The notes beneath the pieces were generated by a model, which saw only the letters and a list, made by a program, of their open reading frames with translations, was not told the DNA's origin and did no database searches. A stretch of 64,000 bases of DNA from Bacteroidales bacterium (lineage in GTDB: Bacteria > Bacteroidota > Bacteroidia > Bacteroidales > Bacteroidaceae): assembly GCA_015060905.1 (NCBI GenBank), contig SUXQ01000004.1, positions 110,066 through 174,065 of the forward strand. Reading direction: 5' to 3'. The translations under genes and the position numbers were made by a program. Each line of letters begins with the position of its first letter. Within the stretch, counting starts at the first letter, position 1. This document shows, in pieces, positions 36,486-45,749 of the stretch.

Positions 36486-37640
36486 ATGGATATAGAATTT
36501 GTAAGAAGTCGTTTCATCAAACATTTCGACGGAACAACAGGAAGCGTTTATGCATCTCCCGGTCGTATCAACCTCATCGGTGAGCATACAGACTACAATA
36601 ATGGTTTTGTATTTCCCGGTGCTGTAAACAAAGGTATCATTGCCGAGATTAAAGCTAACGGTACTGATAAGGTTTGTGCTTACTCTATCGACGAGAAAGA
36701 TTATGTAGAGTTTGGCCTTAACGAGGAGGATGCACCCCGCGCTACTTGGGCAAGATACATTTTCGGTGTTTGCCGCGAAATGATTAAACGTGGTGTTCCT
36801 GTTAAGGGTTTCAATACTGCATTTGCAGGTGATGTTCCCCTCGGCGCAGGTATGTCTTCTTCTGCTGCATTGGAGAGCACATTCGCTTTTGCAATGAACG
36901 ATATGTTTGGTGACAACAAAATTGACAAATTCGAGCTTGCTAAGGTTGGTCAGGCTACAGAGCACAACTATATCGGTGTAAACTGCGGTATTATGGACCA
37001 GTTTGCAAGCGTATTCGGTAAGGCCGGTAGTCTTATCCGTCTCGATTGCCGTTCACTCGAGTATTCTTACTTCCCATTCAAGCCCGAGGGTTATCGTCTT
37101 GTTCTTCTTAACACATGCGTTAAGCACGAACTTGTAGGTTCTCCCTACAATGAGCGTCGTCTTTCTTGCGAGCGTGTAGCTGAGGTTATCAAGGCTAAAT
37201 ATCCCGAGATTACTTCGTTGCGCGATGCTAACTTTGACATGCTCGAGGAGGTTAAGGCTGAGTTGAAACCCGAGGATTACAACCGTGCGAAATATGTTAT
37301 TGGCGAGGTTCAGCGCGTGCTTGACGTTTGCGACGCTCTCGAGGCCGGTGACTATGAGACTGTTGGTAAGAAGATGTACGAGACACACTTCGGCCTGAGC
37401 AAGGATTACGATGTAAGTTGCGAGGAACTTGACTTCTTGGTTGACGTTGCTATCGATTGTGGCGTTACAGGTTCTCGTATGATGGGTGGTGGCTTCGGTG
37501 GTTGTACAATCAACCTTGTGAAGGACGAGCTCTATGAGATGTTTACCGAGAAAGCTAATGAGCTTTACAAAGAGAAATATGGTAAACTTCCTAAGATTTA
37601 CGACGTTGTTATCGGCGACGGTTCACGTAAACTTTGCTAA
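36486..37640 (+). CDS. galK: Galactokinase
   Basis: A 384-aa GHMP kinase. The galactokinase signature GRINLIGEHTDYNNGFVFP is at the N-terminus, the ATP motif is PLGAGMSSSAALE, and the C-terminal GHMP motif is GSRMMGGGFGGCTINL. It phosphorylates alpha-galactose at C1 for the Leloir pathway. galT and galE are not in this window. Its T-rich codon use matches the transporter before it. A terminator follows at 37680-37721. Confidence 0.97.
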   Translation: MDIEFVRSRFIKHFDGTTGSVYASPGRINLIGEHTDYNNGFVFPGAVNKGIIAEIKANGTDKVCAYSIDEKDYVEFGLNEEDAPRATWARYIFGVCREMIKRGVPVKGFNTAFAGDVPLGAGMSSSAALESTFAFAMNDMFGDNKIDKFELAKVGQATEHNYIGVNCGIMDQFASVFGKAGSLIRLDCRSLEYSYFPFKPEGYRLVLLNTCVKHELVGSPYNERRLSCERVAEVIKAKYPEITSLRDANFDMLEEVKAELKPEDYNRAKYVIGEVQRVLDVCDALEAGDYETVGKKMYETHFGLSKDYDVSCEELDFLVDVAIDCGVTGSRMMGGGFGGCTINLVKDELYEMFTEKANELYKEKYGKLPKIYDVVIGDGSRKLC

Positions 37641-37679
37641 TAAATAGCAGGTGTCCTAAAAATAAATAGGACGATTATA

Positions 37680-37721
37680 TTAAGAGAGTGTGTATAAAAT
37701 GCGCACTCTCTTAATGTTTTT
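37680..37721 (+). terminator. Terminator of the galactose operon
   Basis: Arms 37680-37690 (TTAAGAGAGTG) and 37704-37714 pair perfectly, followed by TGTTTTT. A smaller hairpin (GTCCT ... AGGAC) lies just before it. Confidence 0.82.
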
Positions 37722-37736
37722 ATCTGAAATTCTTTG

Positions 37737-37744
37737 TACCTTCG
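37737..37744 (+). promoter_or_regulatory. -7 box of trmN6
   Basis: TACCTTCG matches the TAnnTTCG variant seen at aspS; no clear TTTG 19-20 bases upstream, because the galactose terminator occupies that space. ATG follows 20 bases later. Confidence 0.35.
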
Positions 37745-37764
37745 TGGTTGTAAAAATGTAGCAG

Positions 37765-38475
37765 ATGGCGAATAGTTATTTCAGATTCAAACAATTTATC
37801 ATCAATCAGGATAGATGCGCAATGAAGGTTGGCACTGATGGTTGTCTGTTAGGCGCATGGGCCGACCTCTCGGATAGTCGCAATATTCTTGACGTTGGTT
37901 GCGGCAGCGGTCTTATAGCAATTATGGCTGCGCAAAGGTGCCCCGAGGCTGCAATAAAAGGCGTTGAACTTGACAAGGATGCAGCCTTGCAGGCTCAAGA
38001 AAATGCGGAATTATCACCGTGGAGTGAACGTATAAAGATTATACACGAAGATTTTTTGCAATACTCTCCCGACAAGAAATTTGATACTATTCTGAGTAAT
38101 CCGCCCTACTTTACAGACAGTATGAAGTGTCCCGATGATAAGCGTACAAAAGCTCGTCACGATGATTCTCTTGCAAGTGGCGACCTTCTCTCTCATGCAC
38201 ACGAATTATTGCTCGATGGCGGTAAAATCTCGGTGGTAATCCCTAAAGACCAAAAAGATGTATGGTGCAATCAGGCTGATGCTGTCGGCCTTCATCTGAC
38301 AAGAGTAACATATATACACACACGTCAATCTGTTGCTCCTAAGAGAGTGCTCTTGGAGTTTACAAAGGGTAACGGCAATATACTGATAGAAACAAATTTT
38401 ATTTTGGAAAATGAGCCGGGAAAATATAGCGAAGAGGCGGTGAAACTTTTACAACCTTTCTATCTGAAACTGTAG
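37765..38475 (+). CDS. trmN6: tRNA1(Val) (adenine-37 N6)-methyltransferase
   Basis: A 236-aa SAM-dependent methyltransferase: FRFKQFIINQDRCAMKVGTDG at the start is typical of the YfiC/TrmN6 family, then ILDVGCGSGLIAIM (SAM motif I), GVELDKDAALQA and the catalytic SNPPYF. It would methylate A37 of tRNA-Val in the cytoplasm. It is convergent with the lipid kinase gene, with only 2 bases between stops. Confidence 0.93.
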   Translation: MANSYFRFKQFIINQDRCAMKVGTDGCLLGAWADLSDSRNILDVGCGSGLIAIMAAQRCPEAAIKGVELDKDAALQAQENAELSPWSERIKIIHEDFLQYSPDKKFDTILSNPPYFTDSMKCPDDKRTKARHDDSLASGDLLSHAHELLLDGGKISVVIPKDQKDVWCNQADAVGLHLTRVTYIHTRQSVAPKRVLLEFTKGNGNILIETNFILENEPGKYSEEAVKLLQPFYLKL

Positions 38476-38477
38476 TA

Positions 38478-39491
38478 TCAGCGTTTCTTGTCGTTTGTCT
38501 GCCAAGGCAGAGAAATAAATTTATCGCTAATATCTACTCCCGGAAAAGAACCATTGAATAGTTCGAAAAATTGCTTATACACAGGTACCGGTCGATACAA
38601 TCCGTCCCAATCGGGCACAGCAAGAACCTTCATCCCATTGGGCACAACCTCAACGAATAATTCTGCGTCCATTTCCATAGGCTCGCCATCGAAATGCACC
38701 ACTCCCGAATTTTTGCGTTTGACCTTCAGCCATTTAGTATTCAGTGTTTTTATGTGGCTATTCTGGTCGATGCTGTTACCAAGCACCTGATTAATAAGGA
38801 TGGGAATATCCACAATAGAGAAAGGCTTTAATATTGTCACGCTCAGCAGTCCGTCTCTCATGGATGCCTGCGGGGCAATATATACATTGTTGCCATATTG
38901 TGCAGCGTTGCCACATGCAATAAGAAAAGCCTTATCCTTCACACTTCCTTGTTCATACTCAATTTCATAAACCTCGGGCTTATACATTACAAGGTCGTGG
39001 AAAGCTTTATTTATATAACCAATGAATCCGCGACGTTTACCCTCGGCAAAACTGCGACTGACAAGAGCATCAAAGCCCATTCCGCAAGTGCAAAAGAAAG
39101 GAACGCCGTTTATCTTGCCATAATCCACAGCCACAGTTTCCGAGCGATTAATAAATTCCAATGCTTTATTAAGGTCCATGGGAATACCCAAATGTCGGGC
39201 AAAGCCATTACCCGAACCACCCGGTAGAATACCTAATGCTGTATCTGTCCCCACAAGTGAACGGGCAACTTCATTTACAGTTCCATCACCACCAACGGCA
39301 ACTACTGCGTCTACGCCCTGCTCCACTGCACTTCGTGTAAGTTCGCAAGCGTGGGCTATATATTTTGTCTCGGCAATAGCAAAGTCAAACTTATTCTTGT
39401 CGATACAAGATTCTATAAGTTTAGGAATCGAGCGTTTATTGCTTACACCCGATTTTGGATTTATAAGAAATAAAAGACTTCTTTTGCCCAT
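38478..39491 (-). CDS. Diacylglycerol kinase-family lipid kinase (YegS-like)
   Basis: A 337-aa protein. The N-terminal DAGK catalytic domain has NPKSGVSNKRSIPKL, AVGGDGTVNEVARSL and GILPGGSGNGFARHLG; the C-terminal beta-rich domain ends with FDGEPMEMDAELFVEVVP. Relatives phosphorylate diacylglycerol, ceramide/sphingosine or related lipids. Bacteroidales make sphingolipids, so a sphingoid substrate is possible but not shown. Own -7 box at 39511-39518. Confidence 0.92.
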   Translation of the reverse strand: MGKRSLLFLINPKSGVSNKRSIPKLIESCIDKNKFDFAIAETKYIAHACELTRSAVEQGVDAVVAVGGDGTVNEVARSLVGTDTALGILPGGSGNGFARHLGIPMDLNKALEFINRSETVAVDYGKINGVPFFCTCGMGFDALVSRSFAEGKRRGFIGYINKAFHDLVMYKPEVYEIEYEQGSVKDKAFLIACGNAAQYGNNVYIAPQASMRDGLLSVTILKPFSIVDIPILINQVLGNSIDQNSHIKTLNTKWLKVKRKNSGVVHFDGEPMEMDAELFVEVVPNGMKVLAVPDWDGLYRPVPVYKQFFELFNGSFPGVDISDKFISLPWQTNDKKR

Positions 39492-39510
39492 GGCTATTAC
39501 TTTAATAATA

Positions 39511-39518
39511 CAAATATA
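39511..39518 (-). promoter_or_regulatory. -7 box of the lipid kinase gene
   Basis: The minus strand reads TATATTTG, a perfect TAnnTTTG, 19 bases before the ATG. No matching TTTG at the proper distance. Confidence 0.4.
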
Positions 39519-39544
39519 GCCTTAAAATTTGGAAAAATTAAGAC

Positions 39545-39566
39545 AAAGATAAAATATTTTATCTTT
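39545..39566. terminator. 22-base A/T palindrome between PAP2 and lipid kinase genes
   Basis: AAAGATAAAAT followed directly by its complement ATTTTATCTTT, a perfect palindrome. It lies one base after the PAP2 stop and upstream of the lipid kinase -7 box. It may end the moxR-bat-PAP2 message or be an operator. Confidence 0.45.
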
Positions 39567-39567
39567 A

Positions 39568-40281
39568 TTATATAAGTTTATATTGTAAGGTAATAAAAGC
39601 TATAGATGGAATTAGGGCAAAAGTAGCATACAGCACCATCAACATAAAATGAACATCCGAAACAGAATATCCGCTTTTTGTATAATTGTCAGAAATCCAG
39701 CCTCTGTGTCCGCTGCGCATTTTATCGCGAATGAACGAATATAATTTGTAAACAAGTACCCCGCACAATATACCCACCAATGCTCCACATAGTATATCTC
39801 CCGGATAGTGTACCCCTAAATATATTCGCGAATAACTGTTTAGTGCTGCCCACAATAATACAGACACACTCAACAATCTGTTTTTTACAAGTAATATCAC
39901 AAAAACAGCAATTCCAAAGGAGTTTGCCGCATGACTCGACATAAATCCATATTTATATGCCCTATGATTGTTCACAACATCGACCATATACATAATTTCC
40001 GGGTCGTGCGTGGGACGGAACCTCGCAAACAGAGGCTTACATATTGTGGATGTTATTCCGTCGGCAAGTGCAATGACAAGAGCACACATAAGCAACAATA
40101 CTATGAAATTCATAAGATTATTGTTCTTTATCAACAGATAAACAAGTGCAAGAGCAAAAGGTATCCACACAACTGTTGTTGTGTAAACATGCCACACTCC
40201 GTCCCAGAATAGCGATTCGCTGCCATTCAAGGCCAACAAAAGTTGTTTATCTATGTTTATAAGCTGCTCTAAGTCAAACAT
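39568..40281 (-). CDS. PAP2-superfamily membrane phosphatase
   Basis: About 237 aa starting at 40281 (MFDLEQLINIDKQ); the frame extends upstream into batE but the start given clears it by 17 bases. Several membrane spans. The acid-phosphatase motifs are CKPLFARFRPTHD, SSHAANSFG and YLGVHYPGDILCG. Members dephosphorylate undecaprenyl diphosphate, phosphatidate or related lipids. Last gene of the bat operon; the lipid kinase gene follows it on the same strand. Confidence 0.92.
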   Translation of the reverse strand: MFDLEQLINIDKQLLLALNGSESLFWDGVWHVYTTTVVWIPFALALVYLLIKNNNLMNFIVLLLMCALVIALADGITSTICKPLFARFRPTHDPEIMYMVDVVNNHRAYKYGFMSSHAANSFGIAVFVILLVKNRLLSVSVLLWAALNSYSRIYLGVHYPGDILCGALVGILCGVLVYKLYSFIRDKMRSGHRGWISDNYTKSGYSVSDVHFMLMVLYATFALIPSIAFITLQYKLI

Positions 40282-40298
40282 AATGCCTTTATTAAATA

Positions 40299-41090
40299 TT
40301 AAATTCTTTCGATGCTCTCGGCCGGAACCCATCCGATGTTTCCATCTTCAAGTTCAATCTCTTTCCAACCTTGCATTGAGTCATCGGAAATTTTCACTTT
40401 ACGTCCTTCGTGAATGACAAACAGGTCGGTACCCGAACTACTCGGAGTACTTTTTGCCGTTACACTCGGTTGCATAACTATAGCATCGCTGCGCTCCGAA
40501 AGATAATGATACAGATGTAATGCTGCAAAATTAGCAAAAAGTGTAACAAATAGGCATATAAGAGCCGAGAAAAAACAAATCTTTCTTATTATCAGACTTT
40601 TTCCAAAAAGAAAAGCTAATGCAAGAATAAGCAACATTAGAAAGAATATAATGCCTGCAATGCACCATGCTTGCATGCTTGCCATATTAACTATGCTCTC
40701 TATCCAACTGATAAAGAATATTTTATATGTGGGGGTAACTTTGTCCACAGTCTTGCTGCGTGCAAGTTCCAAATTAAAGGCAATATCTTCGTCACCGGGG
40801 TTCAGCAATAATGCTCGCTCGTATGCAAGAATAGCTTTTGCTATATTTTCTGCTTTATAGTATGCGTTTCCCAAGTTATAATGAACTTCTGCCGACTCGC
40901 CGACGTTTGCCAATAGATTTTCGTATACAGTGATTGCCTCGGCGTAATTTCCTTTTGCATAAGCACTGTCACCCATAGCCTTGCAAATGGGTATATTGTT
41001 CATATTCTCGCTAACGTTGTCACTATTTTGTGCAACTAACATCAGCGGAAAAGCAAGTAATACAATAAAATATATAATCTTTTTCATCAT
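40299..41090 (-). CDS. batE: BatE, TPR and SH3-like membrane protein
   Basis: 263 aa: a signal peptide, two TPR units (GDSAYAKGNYAEAITVYENL and VHYNLGNAYYKAENIAKAIL), two membrane spans (about 140-165 and 175-195), then a C-terminal bacterial SH3 domain (FVIHEGRKVKISDD ... GWKEIELEDGNIGWVP). The layout is that of BatE in Bacteroides aerotolerance clusters. It starts 2 bases after batD ends. Confidence 0.9.
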   Translation of the reverse strand: MMKKIIYFIVLLAFPLMLVAQNSDNVSENMNNIPICKAMGDSAYAKGNYAEAITVYENLLANVGESAEVHYNLGNAYYKAENIAKAILAYERALLLNPGDEDIAFNLELARSKTVDKVTPTYKIFFISWIESIVNMASMQAWCIAGIIFFLMLLILALAFLFGKSLIIRKICFFSALICLFVTLFANFAALHLYHYLSERSDAIVMQPSVTAKSTPSSSGTDLFVIHEGRKVKISDDSMQGWKEIELEDGNIGWVPAESIERI

Positions 41091-41092
41091 TT

Positions 41093-42916
41093 TTATCTTT
41101 TTATTGAATTTTCCAAATTACTGATAACCTCAATAGCCATGCTGTAGATTTTATCCATTGTTTCGCCGGGGTTTCCGGGTGCGTAGCGTGCAAACTCACT
41201 CTCGCCGAGGACTGTTTCAAACTCTTTTATAAGAGTATCTTCCACTCCTCTCTCGGCCAGACGCGCAGCAATATTATCCTTTGATAGTTGCGATACGGAA
41301 ATACTTAACTTATCGCCCACATATCCCCAAAGGGTTTTAAGAATTTCATCATAAAATTCGTTGCTTTTCTTTTCGGCCAGAAGTTTCTTTGCATTTTTCA
41401 AACGCTTGACAGCCACTTTGTTTGCCTTTTTTGTGCGCAATTTGGTAATATTGGCATTTTCGGTCATTTTTTTGCGATACATAATAATGTATCCTATAAA
41501 GCCTATCAAAGGAATAATGTACCACAGCCAATAGCTCATTGAACCAAAGAGATAATCGCCCTGCTTTTTCAACCGGGTATCGCCTCTTTTTATAAAGCGA
41601 ATATCTTGTCCCAGAAGTTTCAGGTCCTCTTTGCTTACATAGCTTGTAGATACAGTGTTGCCACTATCTTTGCCTTTTGCTACATTTATTGTGTAGCTCT
41701 CTGTTTCAAGAGTTTTATACTCTTGAGTCTTTACATCAAAGTAGGAGAATTTTATCGGGGGAATTGTATAAACGCCTCCGTGACGGGGAATTGCAAGATA
41801 TTCGATTATTTTGTTTCCTGATAATCCGTTAGTCTTTACGTTGAAGTTATTATTAACCTTAGGGTCGTAAATTTCAAAGTCGGCAGGGAAATTAACCTCG
41901 GGGGTCTTTATGAGTTTCATATTTCCCACTCCGGAAATTGTAAGTTTCAGTGTAACTGCTTCATTTGCCTTGAGCTCAGTGGTGCTGATGCTCGAATTAA
42001 GGTTAAACTCGCCTACTCCACCCGAAAAACCTTCGGGCTTTCCCGAGGGAAGATTCTGTACGTTTAATTTTAGTTTGGGGGTATTTAATATTTTTTTTAC
42101 CTCTACATATTGGCTGCCGCCATTGAAAAAGAGGTCAAAAGGATCTGCTGCCGCACGACGCACCTGTTGGGCAACAATACCTTCAAAGGCTACCGAAGGA
42201 ATTTCAATTTCCCCTGTCTGTTGAGGGAAAAGCAGATACTGTCGCCACGTAAGGGCACGATAGTTGCGATCTTTGTAGTGTTCGAGCTGCCACTCTTTTT
42301 GTTGAGGAAGTTCAATCTCTTGTACGTGGAAGCCTTTAAGGTCGGGCATTTTTCCGTTGAGAGATGTAAGATTGACTGTCGAATATACTTTATAGGTTAA
42401 TAGCACAGCCTGCTGTTCATATACTTTTGTCTTATTCAGAGTAGCAGTCATGAAAAGCTCATTGCTGTTTATTTCTGCAGAAGTAACATTGTCAGCATTA
42501 TTGGAATTACGAGTCGATTGTGTTTGTTTGTCTTGTGGTAATACTTTTATATTTACCGAATTAGATGTAATATTTTCACCCTCTACTTTAACTGTTGCTG
42601 CCGGTAAAGTAAAAGTTCCCTCTTTATCGGCTTTCAGTATATAAGTATATGTTAAAGATTGTGTGGAGGTTGTTTTTCCGTTTATCATTTGGAAACTCGA
42701 CTCTGACGAACGGTTCGGACCTGATAATATACTGAACCCCTCTATTGTAGGAATTCTGGGTTCTTTAGCATTGCCTCTATTTACTTTATAGCTCAATTTG
42801 AACTGCTGCCCCACAACTACTGCATTAGGTGCCGAGGCAACGAATGAAATTTCATCGGCCACAGCTACCATCATGGTAAGTACAATACCTGTTATTGTTA
42901 AAAATAATCTTTTCAT
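41093..42916 (-). CDS. batD: BatD, large exported membrane-anchored protein
   Basis: 607 aa: a signal peptide (MKRLFLTITGIVLTMMVAVADE), tandem immunoglobulin-like beta domains beginning with EISFVASAPNAVVVGQQFKL, one membrane span near residue 460 (YWLWYIIPLIGFIGYIIMYR) and a basic cytoplasmic tail with helices. It belongs to the BatD family of the aerotolerance operon; most of the protein faces the periplasm. Confidence 0.93.
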   Translation of the reverse strand: MKRLFLTITGIVLTMMVAVADEISFVASAPNAVVVGQQFKLSYKVNRGNAKEPRIPTIEGFSILSGPNRSSESSFQMINGKTTSTQSLTYTYILKADKEGTFTLPAATVKVEGENITSNSVNIKVLPQDKQTQSTRNSNNADNVTSAEINSNELFMTATLNKTKVYEQQAVLLTYKVYSTVNLTSLNGKMPDLKGFHVQEIELPQQKEWQLEHYKDRNYRALTWRQYLLFPQQTGEIEIPSVAFEGIVAQQVRRAAADPFDLFFNGGSQYVEVKKILNTPKLKLNVQNLPSGKPEGFSGGVGEFNLNSSISTTELKANEAVTLKLTISGVGNMKLIKTPEVNFPADFEIYDPKVNNNFNVKTNGLSGNKIIEYLAIPRHGGVYTIPPIKFSYFDVKTQEYKTLETESYTINVAKGKDSGNTVSTSYVSKEDLKLLGQDIRFIKRGDTRLKKQGDYLFGSMSYWLWYIIPLIGFIGYIIMYRKKMTENANITKLRTKKANKVAVKRLKNAKKLLAEKKSNEFYDEILKTLWGYVGDKLSISVSQLSKDNIAARLAERGVEDTLIKEFETVLGESEFARYAPGNPGETMDKIYSMAIEVISNLENSIKR

Positions 42917-42969
42917 TATTTATAATATATATACTCAATTCCCGGTGTTTATTCCGATGAATTTAGAAA

Positions 42970-43692
42970 TTACCAATCTTTTTCGAGTTTACGTCCACGC
43001 ATCTGCATCATCTTCTTTACTTTCTCTTGAACATCTTTTTCATCTTGCATGGCAGCTTGCAGCATCTGCTCGGCATTTTCTTTTGACATTTCTTGTTGTT
43101 GCTCTTGCTGATTCTGCTGCTGTTGTTGCTGTTGCTCTTCTTGTTGTTCTTCTTGTTCTTTTTGTTTATCTTGTTGCTGATTCTGCTGTTGCTGCTGTTG
43201 TTGCTCTTGCTCTTGCTGCTCCTGTTCTTTATTCTCTTGCTGTTGCTGTTGTTGCTGCTGTTGTTTCAATTGGTGCATGGCAAGGGCAAGATTGTAACGT
43301 GTTTCATGGTCGTTTGGATTTTCGCGCAACGACTGCTTGTATGCTTCGACGGCTGCTGCATAATCCTTTGCTGCATGATTCACTACTCCCATATTGTGGT
43401 GAATCTGTGAAAGTTTGGCCGGGTCGTCCGAACGTTTCTCAGCTATCTGATATTGGTCCATTGCATCCTTTGCTTTTTGTTGTAATAGCAGCGAATTACC
43501 AAGGTTGTAAAGCGCGTCTACCCCATTCGCATCTTTTTCGAGTGCTTTGCGGTATTCTACCTCCGATTTTTCAAAAAGGCTGTCGGTGTAAAACTTATTT
43601 CCTCCGCGCAGATAATCGCGATAATCTCTTTGAGCTGCAACAGAGGTAACCGCAAATGTAAACGCTATTAAAATATAATATTTCATAGACAT
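42970..43692 (-). CDS. batC: BatC, TPR protein with glutamine-rich tail
   Basis: 240 aa: a signal peptide ending VAAQ, then TPR units (residues 25-150) and a C-terminal stretch of about 70 residues made almost only of Gln, Glu, Lys and Asn, encoded by CAA/CAG repeats at about 43087-43270. The low-complexity tail is prone to length change by slippage. It sits between batB (6 bases) and batD (53 bases). Confidence 0.92.
   Translation of the reverse strand: MSMKYYILIAFTFAVTSVAAQRDYRDYLRGGNKFYTDSLFEKSEVEYRKALEKDANGVDALYNLGNSLLLQQKAKDAMDQYQIAEKRSDDPAKLSQIHHNMGVVNHAAKDYAAAVEAYKQSLRENPNDHETRYNLALAMHQLKQQQQQQQQQENKEQEQQEQEQQQQQQQNQQQDKQKEQEEQQEEQQQQQQQNQQEQQQEMSKENAEQMLQAAMQDEKDVQEKVKKMMQMRGRKLEKDW
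43087..43270 (-). repeat. CAA/CAG trinucleotide tract in batC
   Basis: Repeated runs of glutamine codons interrupted by GAA/GAG, AAA and AAC codons. It encodes the Q/E-rich tail. The antisense frame across it looks like a leucine-rich protein but is an artefact. Confidence 0.9.
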
Positions 43693-43698
43693 ATAAGA

Positions 43699-44724
43699 CT
43701 ATTTTTTGTTTCCAAATAAATTAAAGTTTCTTGTGAGGCGGCTCTTTCCGGGAAGAATGAGAATATCAACAATAAGCAATAAAAGTGCCAGCCATGCGAC
43801 AATATGAAACTGTTCATCATATTCGGTAAAAACCTCTGATGTAACATCGGCCTTTGCCAATTTGTCAATTTCCTTCTCTAAAAGACGTTGCGCATTATTC
43901 GTATTATCCACACGAATATATGCTCCGTTGCCGGCTTTTGCAATATTTTGGCTCATCTCTTCGTTGAGCTTTGTAACAATTACATTACCATCTTTGTCTC
44001 TGCGATAATCGTTTGACATTCCTGCGGGAATGGGAGCACCTTCAAGAGAGCCTACTCCTAACATATAGATAGAAATTCCCTTCTCGGCAGCAGCTTTTGC
44101 AGCCTCTTCGGCACCACCCTCGTGATTTTCGCCATCGGTTATCACAATTACAGCTTTTCCCACCTCTTTTTCGGGCGTAAAGCTTTTCATTGCAAGGTTT
44201 ATGGCTGCTCCAATATCTGTACCTTGACGATTAATCAGTGCGGGCGAAATTGACTCCATGAACATTTTTGCCGAAATAAAGTCATTGGTTATCGGTAATT
44301 GAACAAAAGCGTCGCCCGCAAAGACAATAAGTCCTATTTTATCATTTTCAAACTTGTCAATCAGCTTAGAGATTATTTTTTTCGATTTTTCGAGACGATT
44401 GGGGGCAATATCCTCGGCAAGCATCGAATTTGAAATATCGAGCGCAATAACCGTTTCTATTCCTTGACGTGTGACACTCTCCATCTTTGAGCCGAACTGC
44501 GGGCGCGAAAGAACAAAAGTAAGCATAGTTACCGCCGCAATCGCCAAGCAAAATTTTATGTTGGGACGATAGGCCGAAACATCAGGCATAAGTTCCTGTA
44601 GCAATTTAGTGTCGCCATACTCTTTCATACGCTTGTTGCGACGATAATTAGAGTATATATAGACCACTGCCACCAGCGGAACAAATATCAATAAATATAA
44701 ATATTCAGGATTAGCAAACCTCAT
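43699..44724 (-). CDS. batB: BatB, vWA-domain membrane protein
   Basis: 341 aa: two N-terminal spans, then a von Willebrand A domain with the MIDAS motif in ALDISNSMLAEDI (DxSxS), a TDGENHEGG loop, and a C-terminal span (IVAWLALLLLIVDILIL). The vWA domain faces the periplasm. It is the paralogue of BatA, 12 bases downstream of batA. Confidence 0.95.
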   Translation of the reverse strand: MRFANPEYLYLLIFVPLVAVVYIYSNYRRNKRMKEYGDTKLLQELMPDVSAYRPNIKFCLAIAAVTMLTFVLSRPQFGSKMESVTRQGIETVIALDISNSMLAEDIAPNRLEKSKKIISKLIDKFENDKIGLIVFAGDAFVQLPITNDFISAKMFMESISPALINRQGTDIGAAINLAMKSFTPEKEVGKAVIVITDGENHEGGAEEAAKAAAEKGISIYMLGVGSLEGAPIPAGMSNDYRRDKDGNVIVTKLNEEMSQNIAKAGNGAYIRVDNTNNAQRLLEKEIDKLAKADVTSEVFTEYDEQFHIVAWLALLLLIVDILILPGKSRLTRNFNLFGNKK

Positions 44725-44736
44725 GATAATATAATA

Positions 44737-45726
44737 TTAAGGTATTCTCTTTAGTACAGTATAACGCAGTAAAAGCTCCAGCAATAATGCAGCCATTGCT
44801 ATAATTGCGAAAATCGCATATTCCTCTTCGCGCTTGCTGAACTCTTTGACATTTAATTTGGTACGTTCAAGCTGGTCTATTTTTTCGTAAACTTCTTTCA
44901 GTTTAGAATTACTTGTCGCGCGATAAAAATTGCCATCGGTTATTGTCGCAATTTTATTAAGTGTAGTCTCGTCAATCTCCACAGGAACGTTTATCACATG
45001 TCCATTATAAGGATAGGGAGCCTCGCCGTTTGTTCCCACTCCGATAGTATAGACTCTTACTCCGAATTGCTTTGCAATTTCTGCGGCTGCCTCGGGTGAA
45101 ATTTCGCCCCTGTTGTTTGAACCGTCTGTAAGCAGAATTATGACTTTAGATTTTGCCTTACTCTCTTTCAAACGGCTCACAGCATTGGCAACACCCATGC
45201 CTATTGCAGTACCATCCTCAATAATACCTTGTGCAACAATATCACATTTTACACTGTTGAGCATGTTCAACAATACTGCATGATCGACCGTAAGCGGACA
45301 TTGAGTAAAACTCTCGCCAGCAAAAATCGTAAGGCCAATATTATCATTCGGGCGGCCATTTACAAACTCGGCAGCAACCTGTTTGGCAGCCTCCAAACGA
45401 TTGGGAGACAAGTCCATTGCAAGCATACTTGTGGAGACGTCCATTGCAAGCATAATATCAATACCCTCGACCTCTGTATTCTGCCAGCGGTTGGTCGATT
45501 GCGGACGTGCCAATACTATTATAATCATTGCCATTGTCACCACTCGCAACATAAACGGCACATGTATAAGATAGTTCTTATAACTTTTCAATCCCCTTTT
45601 CAGGAATAACGAAGCAGTGGATACCTTCATCGCCGGAGTTTTGTGTCGCCCCTGCATTATATACCACACAACATAACCGGCCAGAGGTATAAAAAGCAAT
45701 AATAAACCTATATTTGCAAAAACCAT
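44737..45726 (-). CDS. batA: BatA, vWA-domain membrane protein
   Basis: 329 aa: spans near both ends and a vWA domain with MIDAS AMDVSTSMLAMDL and LLTDGSNNRGEI. With BatB it forms the core of the Bat system tied to survival in air and envelope stress in Bacteroides. The gene follows the exported protein gene at 45750 by 23 bases. Confidence 0.95.
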   Translation of the reverse strand: MVFANIGLLLLFIPLAGYVVWYIMQGRHKTPAMKVSTASLFLKRGLKSYKNYLIHVPFMLRVVTMAMIIIVLARPQSTNRWQNTEVEGIDIMLAMDVSTSMLAMDLSPNRLEAAKQVAAEFVNGRPNDNIGLTIFAGESFTQCPLTVDHAVLLNMLNSVKCDIVAQGIIEDGTAIGMGVANAVSRLKESKAKSKVIILLTDGSNNRGEISPEAAAEIAKQFGVRVYTIGVGTNGEAPYPYNGHVINVPVEIDETTLNKIATITDGNFYRATSNSKLKEVYEKIDQLERTKLNVKEFSKREEEYAIFAIIAMAALLLELLLRYTVLKRIP

Positions 45727-45749
45727 ATTAATCTAATTTACCAAACGTC

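Noticed and set aside
42798..43649. Leu/Val-rich frame antisense to batC and batD
   Set aside because: Produced by the CAA/CAG tract on the other strand.
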